Positions 20,200 to 28,654 of a stretch of DNA of 64,000 nt are shown here, one piece after another. Position 1 is the stretch's first letter. Each line of letters begins with the position of its first letter. The notes beneath the pieces were generated by a model. It was not told where the DNA came from. It ran no database searches and worked only from the letters and a program-made list of their open reading frames with translations. Where the stretch lies: positions 1 through 64,000 of the forward strand of contig JAKFXX010000002.1 of the NCBI GenBank assembly GCA_021731145.1. Direction: 5' to 3'. The position numbers and the translations under genes were made by a program. The DNA is from Gammaproteobacteria bacterium. GTDB taxonomy: Bacteria > Pseudomonadota > Gammaproteobacteria > Ga0077554 > Ga007554.

Positions 20200-20249
20200 A
20201 CACACTGATCCACCCACCGCACGAACCGCAGGCAAATCCGGTTGCTTCC

Positions 20250-21200
<951 letters not shown>

Positions 21201-21307
21201 CTACCCACCAGCAATAAACCGCATGCTTGAAGCTTATCTGGAACCCTTTGTTTTACTTATAGGTAGATACCCATCCGGGAAAATATTCTTGGTGTACTCA
21301 CACCAAA

Positions 21308-21323
21308 GCAACGAGCGTGCCAC
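21308..21323 (-). promoter_or_regulatory. Sigma54 (-24/-12) promoter of nifH
   Basis: Read on the minus strand the site is TGGCACGCTCGTTGCT, a full match to the RpoN consensus TGGCAC-N5-TTGC. Transcription should start near 21297, giving a leader of about 150 nt to the nifH ATG at 21149. Confidence 0.9.
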
Positions 21324-21401
21324 CACCTGATACTTTTATTACCATATTGTTTTTACTGAATAATATTAAGTATATGGAATGAATCCATGGTGTTTTCGGC
21401 T

Positions 21402-21417
21402 TGTTGTAAAACCAACA
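21402..21417. promoter_or_regulatory. NifA upstream activator sequence for nifH
   Basis: TGT-N10-ACA (TGTtgtaaaaccaACA), 105-120 bp upstream of the predicted nifH start. This is the classical motif and position for NifA. Confidence 0.85.
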
Positions 21418-21521
21418 AAATCCATGAGGATCTGTAGGGAAAAGCACAAATCGCTCTGAACACACTCCACTTCACCCTGTGCCGTCGTTACTCTTGAAAT
21501 AATCCCAGACTATCCCACGGC

Positions 21522-21567
21522 GTAGGTCGGGCTTTAGCCCGACATGTCGGGTTGAAACCCGACCTAC
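21522..21567. repeat. GTAGGTCGGG palindrome in the nifH divergent region
   Basis: Nested palindrome: ends gtaggtcggg and cccgacctac, with a further inner cgggctttagcccg arm. It lies in the 706-bp gap between nifH and the divergent operon, between the two NifA-type sites, and may insulate the two promoters. It is a common type of dispersed repeat. Confidence 0.7.
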
Positions 21568-21641
21568 AATCCATTGATTTTGCTGGCGCCGCACCAGCTA
21601 ATGAACAATCCGGGATAATTGCATGGACACGTATCTGCGAT

Positions 21642-21657
21642 TGTCGTAAAGAAAACA
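21642..21657. promoter_or_regulatory. NifA-type activator site for the divergent operon
   Basis: TGT-N10-ACA (TGTcgtaaagaaaACA), about 145-160 bp upstream of the start predicted from the weak -24/-12 site at 21776. The motif is exact, and position and partner promoter make it plausible for the plus-strand operon. Confidence 0.6.
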
Positions 21658-21775
21658 AAAACCATCCAGTTGTAAGAAACAACACGACAAAACTCTGTTA
21701 CTTGATGGAATGATCACCCAACCCACAGGCAGGAAACCCTATAGTCCTACGATGAAATTGAATAGATAATGGAAT

Positions 21776-21792
21776 GCGGAATGAATTTTGCT
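21776..21792 (+). promoter_or_regulatory. Weak sigma54 promoter candidate for the pseudo-receiver operon
   Basis: The invariant GG-N10-GC spacing is present (GGaatgaattttGC, 21778-21791) with a good -12 part (TTTTGC) but a poor -24 part (CGGAAT). Predicted start near 21802, 54 nt before the ATG. The NifA-type site upstream supports it. Confidence 0.4.
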
Positions 21793-21855
21793 TTCTCCTT
21801 CTCAATGTTGGCTTTCTTGATTGAGCAAGCCTGATTTTTAATTAGGAGTGCACCA

Positions 21856-22281
21856 ATGCAAATAGGCGTGGATAGTTCAACGGCGGTAGAAAATAAAAGG
21901 TTGTTCGTGGTGGATACCGACGAGATCACCCGAATGGCGCTGCAGTTCATGTTGCACGATGAGAATGAAACCCACGATTTGCCCAGTCTGGACGCTGCAT
22001 TCAGTAAGAGCGTGGACTGGAAGCCGGATCTGTTGTTGTTGGGTGTGGGCGTTATTAAAGAAAAAGGCGTCGAAATTCTGGAAACCATCAAATCCCGCAT
22101 TCCGGGTATTACGGTAGTGCTGGTGACAGACTCGATGGATGCCCCCCTGAACGAAACCTGCCTTCAATCCGGAGCGGACGCGCTAATCGTCAAACCGCTC
22201 ACTATTGAAACGGTGCGCAAGAAAGTGGACATCGCACTAGGCAGGAAACGCAAGATTGTCATTCCAATCTTCGCTACGTGA
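21856..22281 (+). CDS. Pseudo-receiver (response-regulator-like) protein lacking the phospho-Asp
   Basis: A 141-residue single receiver domain with no output domain. The acidic pair is in FVVDTDE, the switch Thr in VLVTDS and the conserved Lys in LIVKPL. The position of the phosphorylated Asp, however, reads Gly (PDLLLLGVGVIKEKG in place of PDLLLLDV). It therefore cannot be phosphorylated in the usual way and may act as a protein-binding module. It is the first gene of the plus-strand operon divergent from nifH and comes after AGGAG. A nif-specific function is inferred from context. Confidence 0.8.
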   Translation: MQIGVDSSTAVENKRLFVVDTDEITRMALQFMLHDENETHDLPSLDAAFSKSVDWKPDLLLLGVGVIKEKGVEILETIKSRIPGITVVLVTDSMDAPLNETCLQSGADALIVKPLTIETVRKKVDIALGRKRKIVIPIFAT

Positions 22282-22311
22282 TGAACCTTATGAATACAGA
22301 GCGTATCGCCT

Positions 22312-24018
22312 TTGGCCACTGTAATTTTCTACGAAAAGCAGCGCTGCGCCAGCAACGCCCTGCAAAAAGCCATGCTTGAAAATACAGAACCCATGCCGCC
22401 ATCAACGGGCGCAGAGCGAGTGACTGCGTACCATACTCGCACCAAGCATAGCCTCAATCACTACGCAGCGGGGCCGGAAGCGCTTGATTGGACCATGCAA
22501 CCCAATCCGTTTCGAGAATTCTCTGACACGCTGCTCATCAACCTCCCGCTGGGCGCACAACAACTGACTACTCCTTTGTCCTCCATCTACCAGCCCGACG
22601 ACTTCGAACCTCAGCCGCTTTCGCTCAAGTCTGTTGGCGCGCTGCTGGAACTATCAATGGGCATCTCGGCATGGAAGGAGTACGGGCCGGATCGCTGGGC
22701 GCTGCGCTGCAACCCTTCCAGCGGCAATCTGCATCCGACGGAAGCTTACCTGATCTGCCAGAACATCCCCGCGCTGGAAAATGGCCTTTACCACTATGTA
22801 AGCCGCGATCACGCGCTGGAGCAACGGTGTCGCAATCAAAGCGAACTCCCGGGAGAAGACGGCAGGCTTTTCATCGGATTATCGTCTGTGCACTGGCGGG
22901 AAGCATGGAAGTATGGTGAACGGGCATTCCGCTATTGCCAGCTTGACGTGGGCCACGCGCTTGGCGCGTTGCGTTACGCGGCGGGCGCGCTGGGATGGAG
23001 GCTCCGGCTCGTAGAGGATGTCAACAACAGTGAATTGGAAAAGCTGCTGGGCTTGGACAGGAGCAGCGATTTTGAACGCGCAGAGCACGAGGAAGCGGAT
23101 CTGCTTCTGGAAGTGATGCTCCGGCCGATGACAGGATCTCAACACGATCTGGCTCACCTGATCACATTGGAAAACGGTGCCCACTGGGCAGGCACGGCCA
23201 ATGTTCTGGATCCGCACCCCATGTACCATTGGCCAGTCATCGACGAGATCGCTGCGGCCACACGCAGAACCGCCTCCACTGCCAATGCCACAGCCTGGGA
23301 AAGTCATCCTTTGCTCGCACATTCCCGCGACAAGCCGGCCGCCGATGTGATTCTTCAACGGCGTAGCGCACAACGCTTAGACGCCACTGCCTCCATGACC
23401 CTGGAAGATTTTTGCCTCATGCTGGATCGCCTGCTGCCTCGCCAAATGGCGCCGTGGGACATCTGGAACTTCGAACCCTGCGTGCATCCGGTCTTTTTCG
23501 TACATCGTATTCATGGGCTAAAGCCCGGGCTGTACGCGCTGCCCCGCAGCCGCAACGCCAAAGACCGGTTGCGGGCCGCTCTGCGCAAGGAATTTCTCTG
23601 GGAAAAAGCGCAGCAGTGCCCGGATCACTTGCCCCTTTTCCTGCTGACACAAGCCGACTGCCGCAGCGCCGCCAGAACCATCAGTTGCCACCAGGCCATT
23701 GCCGCCGACGGCTGTTTTTCCCTGGGGATGCTGGCGGAGTTCGATGAGGTCGTCGCATCCGATCCCTGGCGATATCGCCAGTTGCATTGGGAAGCAGCTC
23801 TGCTCGGACATGTGCTTTACCTGGAGGCAGAGGTGATGAATTTGAGAGGAACAGGAATCGGCTGCTTTATCGATGACGCCTTCCATGAAATCCTGGGCAT
23901 AACTGGTACTGAGTTTCAATCCATTTACCATTTCACCGTGGGGCGGCCTTTGCTTGACACCAGAATTCTCACCCAACCGCCCTACCCAAATCGGGATGCG
24001 GATACCATCACTCAATAA
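22312..24018 (+). CDS. Tandem SagB/ThcOx-type nitroreductase with a NifO-like N-terminal stub
   Basis: About 568 residues. Two flavin nitroreductase-like halves are visible: the first has ALRCNPSSGNLHPTEAYLIC and VGHALGALRYAAGALGWRLR, the second VILQRRSAQRLDATASMTLE and LLGHVLYLEAEVMNLRGTGIGCFIDD. SagB/ThcOx enzymes oxidise azoline rings with FMN, but many stand-alone members have unknown substrates. The first 22 residues (MATVIFYEKQRCASNALQKA...) match the start of the ArsC-like nitrogenase-associated family (NifO type). The only start for this stub is TTG at 22312 without a clear ribosome site; ATG at 22372 is the alternative. Confidence 0.75.
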   Translation: MATVIFYEKQRCASNALQKAMLENTEPMPPSTGAERVTAYHTRTKHSLNHYAAGPEALDWTMQPNPFREFSDTLLINLPLGAQQLTTPLSSIYQPDDFEPQPLSLKSVGALLELSMGISAWKEYGPDRWALRCNPSSGNLHPTEAYLICQNIPALENGLYHYVSRDHALEQRCRNQSELPGEDGRLFIGLSSVHWREAWKYGERAFRYCQLDVGHALGALRYAAGALGWRLRLVEDVNNSELEKLLGLDRSSDFERAEHEEADLLLEVMLRPMTGSQHDLAHLITLENGAHWAGTANVLDPHPMYHWPVIDEIAAATRRTASTANATAWESHPLLAHSRDKPAADVILQRRSAQRLDATASMTLEDFCLMLDRLLPRQMAPWDIWNFEPCVHPVFFVHRIHGLKPGLYALPRSRNAKDRLRAALRKEFLWEKAQQCPDHLPLFLLTQADCRSAARTISCHQAIAADGCFSLGMLAEFDEVVASDPWRYRQLHWEAALLGHVLYLEAEVMNLRGTGIGCFIDDAFHEILGITGTEFQSIYHFTVGRPLLDTRILTQPPYPNRDADTITQ

Positions 24019-24043
24019 AACCAGATCAGAGAGAACAAATCTT

Positions 24044-24847
24044 ATGGAAACCAACAGAATCTTTCACAGAATTTGCGCCGATGAAGTGGCGGACCTCATG
24101 CAAAACCCGGAGTTGCAAATACTGGATATGCGTGACCGGGCATCCTTTGACAAAGGCCATATTGGTTCGGCGCGGCAGGTGATGGGTGCCGAACTGGATC
24201 GGGCCATCCTGCAAATGCCCAAGACCAAGCCGGTACTGATTTATTGTAATCGCGGCATCGCCAGCCTCACACACGCGCAGATGTTCGCGGATTTTGGATT
24301 CCGGGAAGTGTACAGCCTCAACGGTGGCTACGAAGGCTGGATGCTCATGCAATCGGCGGGGCAACATACAGGCCTCGCCACCGCCCGCCCAAGTGAGCGG
24401 CTGCGTGCCTGGCTGGCCGAGCAGGGCTTTCCATCCGAAAATATTCACTCCACCATCGCAGGCGAGACCACGCCGCTGATGCGGGCCTGTCGTCTGGCAG
24501 ACGCGGCCATCGTCGCCGAACTGCTGGTGTCGGGCGCACAGCTCGACGCCAGAAACAGCGACGGCAACCAGGCGCTCTGGTTTGCCTGCTTCAGTGGCAG
24601 CCTGGAGATCATGGATCTGCTCATCGCCACCGGTATCGACATCAACAATCAGAATGACAATGGTGCGACCTGCCTCATGTATGCCGCCTCCAGCGGAAAG
24701 GACGAAATAGTGGCAAAACTCCTGCAAGCCGGGGTTGATACGGGAGTAAAGACTCTTGACGATTACACTGCCCTGGACATGGCAGCCAGCCTGACCAGCC
24801 TGAAGCTCTTACGTAATGTCACTGGCACTTCAATTACAAAGAATTAA
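24044..24847 (+). CDS. Rhodanese domain plus ankyrin repeats
   Basis: A 267-residue two-domain protein. Residues 1-105 are rhodanese-like with the active-site loop LIYCNRGIASLTHAQMF (Cys in CNRGIAS) and GGYEGW. Residues ~140-260 hold about three ankyrin repeats (TTPLMRACRLADAAIVAELL, NQALWFACFSGSLEIMDLLI, ATCLMYAASSGKDEIVAKLL). Rhodaneses carry persulfide sulfur; ankyrins bind proteins, so a sulfur-delivery or sensing role for nitrogenase maturation is possible. The start is ATG 24044 after AGAGAGAA, 25 bp after the nitroreductase gene. Confidence 0.85.
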   Translation: METNRIFHRICADEVADLMQNPELQILDMRDRASFDKGHIGSARQVMGAELDRAILQMPKTKPVLIYCNRGIASLTHAQMFADFGFREVYSLNGGYEGWMLMQSAGQHTGLATARPSERLRAWLAEQGFPSENIHSTIAGETTPLMRACRLADAAIVAELLVSGAQLDARNSDGNQALWFACFSGSLEIMDLLIATGIDINNQNDNGATCLMYAASSGKDEIVAKLLQAGVDTGVKTLDDYTALDMAASLTSLKLLRNVTGTSITKN

Positions 24848-24920
24848 GCTGCATTCATATCAGGTACGTATATTGCCTGTAACATAATTTCCATTCACAA
24901 CTTAATGATGAGGAACACCC

Positions 24921-25484
24921 ATGCTACTGGATCAATTCGAGAAACAAGGCCTGTTTTTTTACAGCAACTTCAAGGAAACCACCAGTACGGGTGGCATGAT
25001 GGCCTACCGCGGCGGCCTGGTGCTGGTGGAAGGTGAAATCATCGATGCGCAGGGGCGGCGCGGCAAGCCACCCATCATGCTGGACGGTGCGGTGATACTG
25101 GCCGATGCAGACAAGATAAAACTGCTGGCGGGTACCATAGACGAGTTGGACCACCTGCAAATAATGTTGGACAAGTATGCCGGATATTTTACGCCGGACA
25201 CACGCGTCGTGCTCTATGTGGTCAATATCGGCGAACCCATACAAGTAGAGGTGGCAGGTGTGAATATCATACTCATACCCATGGTGGACGGCCTGGTGTG
25301 GAACGAACTGGTGGATGAGCTGAAGCTGCAGAAGGGCGACTTCAAAGGCCAGTCCAGTGCCGACAAACTGGTTACGGTACTCGATGCCTTCAAGGGTTAC
25401 CGCCCGAAATACGAGAAGCTTTCACTGGAAGAGGCCCACGGCAGGACTATCGTTGCCCAGCGAGTCGACCGCGGACCGGTCTGA
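24921..25484 (+). CDS. Unrecognised 187-residue nif-adjacent protein
   Basis: A soluble, probably mixed alpha/beta protein with no motif I recognise. It begins MLLDQFEKQGLFFYSNFKET and contains the hydrophobic strand VVLYVVNIGEPIQVEVAGVNIILIPM. There are no cysteines and no signal peptide. GAGGAA precedes the ATG. It lies in the same direction as the rhodanese-ankyrin and GST genes with short gaps, so it is likely co-transcribed. No function can be proposed from sequence alone. Confidence 0.8.
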   Translation: MLLDQFEKQGLFFYSNFKETTSTGGMMAYRGGLVLVEGEIIDAQGRRGKPPIMLDGAVILADADKIKLLAGTIDELDHLQIMLDKYAGYFTPDTRVVLYVVNIGEPIQVEVAGVNIILIPMVDGLVWNELVDELKLQKGDFKGQSSADKLVTVLDAFKGYRPKYEKLSLEEAHGRTIVAQRVDRGPV

Positions 25485-25556
25485 ATGGCCGGCTGATTCG
25501 GGCACGCACATCGCCCGGCATGTGTGCCTGCATAACGTATCAAAAAGGGGGTTAAT

Positions 25557-25841
25557 ATGAAAGCAACTATCACACTTGTCGGCGATCATGCCCATGTCGC
25601 AACCGAGAACGAAATATCCTCTGGCATCACTGCGGCTCTCAGCGTGTTCTCCGAGCACAATGTAGACCCCCTCGAATGCGCGGCGGCCAACGACAAGCTG
25701 GAACGGGACGAACTTCTCAGTCGCGAAGAGGCTCTGCTGTGCGCAATTTGGAACATGGCTGACGATAAGGCATTCCGCACCGTGACCTTGGGTTGGCTAT
25801 TCCGTGCTATCGACATTCGTCTTGCGGTTGCTGGCCCATGA
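25557..25841 (+). CDS. Unrecognised 94-residue protein
   Basis: A short protein (MKATITLVGDHAHVATENEI...) with an acidic middle (NDKLERDELLSREEALLCAIW). It has two Cys far apart and no known domain. The ribosome site AAGGGGG lies before the ATG. Its stop overlaps the ATG of the GST gene (ATGA), so the two are translationally coupled, which supports a real gene working with the GST. Confidence 0.75.
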   Translation: MKATITLVGDHAHVATENEISSGITAALSVFSEHNVDPLECAAANDKLERDELLSREEALLCAIWNMADDKAFRTVTLGWLFRAIDIRLAVAGP

Positions 25842-26452
25842 AATTTTACATGACGCCGGGCTCCTGTTCGACCGGCATACACATTCTGCTTGAGGGGCTT
25901 GAGCTGCCTTTCGAAGTTTATGTTGTGAATCTGATGGCCGGGGATCAGAATAAACCAGATTATGTGGCCATCAATCCGAAGTCCACTATCCCGACCCTGG
26001 TACGGGACGATGGAACTGCCCTGACCGAGTTCGGCGCCATCGCCTACTGGCTTGCCCGCACTCATCCGAAAGCAAAGCTGATGCCGGGAGATGCGGAAGG
26101 CGATACCCTGGTCATCGAAACCATGCACTACGTTGTGGGAACGATCCACGGACAGGGATTTACGCGCATCTTCACCACCGCCAATTTCACGCCCAACGAG
26201 GCCGACTACGAAGCCGTCAAAGCCCGGGGCCGCGAGATTATCGAAAAGGCATTCGCCATTATGAACAACGTGCTGACTGGCAAGGAATATGTGGCCGGCA
26301 GTTACTCCATCGCCGATGCGGCGCTGTTTTATGTGGAATTCTGGGCGGTCAAAATCAAGATCGAGCTGCCGCCCAACTGCCTCGCCCATTATCAGCGCAT
26401 GCTGGCGCGTCCGGTCGTGCAACGGGTGTTGCGGGAAGAAGGTTATCGTTGA
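25838..26452 (+). CDS. Glutathione S-transferase family protein
   Basis: A 204-residue GST. The thioredoxin-like N-terminal domain starts MKFYMTPGSCSTGIHILLEGL and has the cis-Pro segment PKSTIPTLV and the Glu-equivalent LTEFGAIAYWLA; the helical C-terminal domain has YVAGSYSIADAALFYVEFW. The SCS pattern suggests a beta-class-like Cys site. GST-like genes occur in other nif clusters (for example near nifO-type genes). The start overlaps the preceding gene (ATGA); an upstream in-frame start lies inside that gene. Confidence 0.9.
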   Translation: MKFYMTPGSCSTGIHILLEGLELPFEVYVVNLMAGDQNKPDYVAINPKSTIPTLVRDDGTALTEFGAIAYWLARTHPKAKLMPGDAEGDTLVIETMHYVVGTIHGQGFTRIFTTANFTPNEADYEAVKARGREIIEKAFAIMNNVLTGKEYVAGSYSIADAALFYVEFWAVKIKIELPPNCLAHYQRMLARPVVQRVLREEGYR

Positions 26453-26525
26453 TATACAGCCGATTTCCTTTAAACACAGCAACAAAACATCACCCACTGA
26501 TCCATTCACTAACAGGAGCGCACTC

Positions 26526-26834
26526 ATGAACACACTCATCAAGATAACTGAAGACGGCCGCAAGGTGGAAGTCGTGGGACAAGCTATTTTCCTGGATGGA
26601 AGAAAGGAAGTCACTGAACTGGTGGACATCAGCGAGCATCCAAATATAGCAGCCATTCTTAAAGCGGCGCCCAACGCTACCCATATGGCAGGCCGGATAC
26701 CCTTGACGGCGGAACAGGCTGCTATCGCCAAAGCCGCTCTGGACGAAGCAAAAGACGCTTACGATTTTAGCCCGGCGGGTATCTCTGAGCGTATGCGCTT
26801 GGCATTCTATAAAGTCATGCAGAAACTTGATTGA
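26526..26834 (+). CDS. Unrecognised 102-residue protein
   Basis: Starts MNTLIKITEDGRKVEVVGQA at 26526, with AGGAGCG upstream. A short beta N-terminus is followed by a helical half (AEQAAIAKAALDEAKDAYDF). There are no cysteines. It lies 73 bp after the GST gene and just before two MITE-like elements, so it may end one transcription unit. No function can be proposed. Confidence 0.7.
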   Translation: MNTLIKITEDGRKVEVVGQAIFLDGRKEVTELVDISEHPNIAAILKAAPNATHMAGRIPLTAEQAAIAKAALDEAKDAYDFSPAGISERMRLAFYKVMQKLD

Positions 26835-26838
26835 TCTT

Positions 26839-26981
26839 AGAACCTGTTCACGATCTCGCTGAAGGGCGCATTGCGGCGTTAAAATCGAACTCAAAATGCT
26901 CACATACTTTGTGTATGCTCCGCTTTTTCGTTCGATTTTGCCTTGCACTGCATCCCTTGATCAAGATCGTGAACAGGTTCT
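26839..26981. mobile_element. 143-bp MITE-like element, family A copy 1
   Basis: Perfect 18-bp terminal inverted repeats (agaacctgttcacgatct ... agatcgtgaacaggttct). The inside holds the shared core ctcaaaatgctca and a TTTGTGTATGCTCCGC segment. It has no coding capacity of its own. Two further copies of 143-144 bp lie at 27075 (inverted) and 45442. Confidence 0.8.
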
Positions 26982-27074
26982 TAAATCGCTACAGAGATAT
27001 AGAGAAACCAAAAAAATGATTTTTGGCCTGGCCATCTAATGGGTGTCGTTTTTAATGGGAATTGAAATAACTAC

Positions 27075-27217
27075 AGAGACCTCTGAGAAACTCGATCAAA
27101 CGGATGATGGCGAGGCGGAAATGAGCGAAAAAGCGGAGTGTACACGCAGTACATGAGCATTTTGAGCGCATTTCCAACGATGCCAGCACCGTTTCAGCGA
27201 GTTCCTCAGAGGTCTCT
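27075..27217. mobile_element. 143-bp MITE-like element, family A copy 2 (inverted)
   Basis: Terminal inverted repeats agagacctctgagaaactcg and cgagttcctcagaggtctct (one mismatch). Read on the minus strand the inside repeats the core of the copy at 26839 (ctcaaaatgctcatgtactg, ccgctttttcgctc). The ends differ from copy 1 by compensating changes, so the palindrome is kept. It stands just before the 150-residue gene. Confidence 0.75.
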
Positions 27218-27240
27218 ACAAATCATAAGGAATAAGCACC

Positions 27241-27693
27241 ATGGATAGCGCCAACATTTTTGATCACAATCGCGTGATCTTGTGTCATTTCGATAGCTAT
27301 AGCGCCGCCTCAGTGTTTGCGCGATACGGTACCAGCGTGCTGGCGCCCGCACCCTTACCGGAAGGCGCCAGCGCCAGCGCAGCACCGACCGACATCACCG
27401 AACGCCATGCGCCCGATGCAGTGATGGAAGCCCTGATCGCACAGTATGGCTGCGCCCCGGCAGACTTGACTCACGCCAATGGCTTCCAGGAATGGATGAC
27501 CAGTACCGCAGGCCCCATTCGCATCCATCTCGTTCGCTTTACAACCCTCGATGCCCCACGCACGGTGATAGAGCCCCACGGCGGCGTATTCAAGCCCATC
27601 AGCGAAATGCGTGGCACCCCGATGATCGAGATGAATCTACTGCGTCGGGCCTTCAATCTGCTCATGGAGGGAGAGCTGACAACACCGACTTAA
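27241..27693 (+). CDS. Unrecognised 150-residue protein
   Basis: Starts MDSANIFDHNRVILCHFDSY, with AAGGAA upstream. An Ala/Pro-rich linker (APAPLPEGASASAAP) separates it from a C-terminal domain (IRIHLVRFTTLDAPRTVIEPHG...). No known motif. It lies after two MITE-like elements, which may separate it from the upstream genes. Part of the nif-adjacent plus-strand run by position and direction only. Confidence 0.75.
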   Translation: MDSANIFDHNRVILCHFDSYSAASVFARYGTSVLAPAPLPEGASASAAPTDITERHAPDAVMEALIAQYGCAPADLTHANGFQEWMTSTAGPIRIHLVRFTTLDAPRTVIEPHGGVFKPISEMRGTPMIEMNLLRRAFNLLMEGELTTPT

Positions 27694-27768
27694 ACCTAAT
27701 ACGCCCGATGTACCGTTCCGACCCAGTACGCAGCGACAACAGCATTATTAATCAGGCAAGGAATAAAT

Positions 27769-28251
27769 ATGATCTACGTCGTCGAAGTTCCCCCGGAGGG
27801 AAAAGCACGGGCATGGTTTGCGTTTGAACAGGCTGATCTTGCGCGTAAGGTGCATGCCGCCAAGAAGCGCGAAGGTTTGACTGTATTCGAGACCGCTACG
27901 CCCCGTCAGTTGTTGGCGGTTCATGGCAAAATGCCGGAGACTCAGGGTGCTGCGGAAGAACATGCCGACATTTTCAAACTTGCCGATACTGACGGCTGGG
28001 ATGCCATGCTATATCGGGCCGACTATCTGTTGGGTCAGGGGCGGTATCAGACGGAACCCGTAGCGGAATTCGACGCCTGTTTTGCCGCCATTAAACACGG
28101 CCTCAAAACCTGCCGCGTGTATCTGTCCAATGAGGAAGCCGCCACCGAACTCTATCGGGATCCCATTTACGGGGGGCGGGAAGGTTTCTTTGCACACATG
28201 GCGCTGCGGGAGCAACTGATCTCCATGGAAGTAATCTCTGACGATCTTTAA
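27769..28251 (+). CDS. Unrecognised 160-residue protein
   Basis: Starts MIYVVEVPPEGKARAWFAFE after AAGGAA. An acidic helical segment AAEEHADIFKLADTDGWDAM follows, with a C-terminal part FAHMALREQLISMEVISDDL. No recognised domain and no signal peptide. It lies 75 bp after the 150-residue gene and is the last plus-strand gene before a hairpin and repeat-rich scar. Confidence 0.75.
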   Translation: MIYVVEVPPEGKARAWFAFEQADLARKVHAAKKREGLTVFETATPRQLLAVHGKMPETQGAAEEHADIFKLADTDGWDAMLYRADYLLGQGRYQTEPVAEFDACFAAIKHGLKTCRVYLSNEEAATELYRDPIYGGREGFFAHMALREQLISMEVISDDL

Positions 28252-28279
28252 GCCCACCCGGGTGAAAAACAATTTCGCT

Positions 28280-28318
28280 GCCGCATGACGGCTGAAATTC
28301 AGTCAGCCATCATGCGGC
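28280..28318 (+). terminator. Hairpin at the end of the plus-strand operon
   Basis: A 16-bp stem with one mismatch (gccgcatgacggctga / tcagccatcatgcggc), 29 bp after the stop at 28251. There is no T-run after it, so intrinsic termination is uncertain; it may stabilise the 3' end instead. Confidence 0.4.
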
Positions 28319-28361
28319 TCTGCTCGTCAAAGCAAGCGTATCCATGGACTCCCCCCGTTTT

Positions 28362-28445
28362 TCATTCTCCGAAATTCACGTCGTCGGCATCCGTGGAGCG
28401 GCGTTCAGCCAGGTTGACGGTGAAAAAGTACGTGCCTCCCGCCGC
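28362..28445 (-). pseudogene. Remnant of a REP-associated tyrosine transposase (RayT-like)
   Basis: A short minus-strand frame reads AAGGTYFFTVNLAERRSTD and ends after VNFGE. The GGTYFFTVNLxERR part matches the start of IS200-like REP-associated transposases as I recall them. No catalytic HUH or Tyr region remains. The upstream side is lost in a triplet of 8-bp repeats (cacgtcgg x3, 28451-28474). Confidence 0.5.
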
Positions 28446-28498
28446 ATCGGCACGTCGGCACGTCGGCACGTCGGCAATGCATCTATGCATCCATCTCC

Positions 28499-28629
28499 AG
28501 GGCACCTCTAATAATTCGTCATTCCCGCGAAGGCGGGAATCCAGGATTTTGAAACAGATGGAAAGCCAATGACTTATGGATTCCCGCCTTCGCGGGAATG
28601 ACGGGAATTTGAATTTTTAGAGGTGCCCT
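28499..28629. mobile_element. 131-bp MITE-like element, family B copy 1
   Basis: Perfect 13-bp terminal inverted repeats (agggcacctctaa ... ttagaggtgccct). Inside are two inverted ATTCCC-N8-GGGAAT units (ATTCCCGCGAAGGCGGGAAT), the pattern known as dRS3 in Neisseria. The flanks share ctccag on both sides if the ends are set two bases further in, a possible target duplication. Copy 2 lies upstream of nifA at 49340. Confidence 0.85.
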
Positions 28630-28654
28630 CCAGTGATGTTGGGTTTCATTTCAT

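Noticed and set aside
28451-28474. Three 8-bp repeats (cacgtcgg) as a CRISPR or regulatory array
   Set aside because: The units are tandem with no spacers and lie in a decayed region; simple slippage explains them. No CRISPR array was found in the window.
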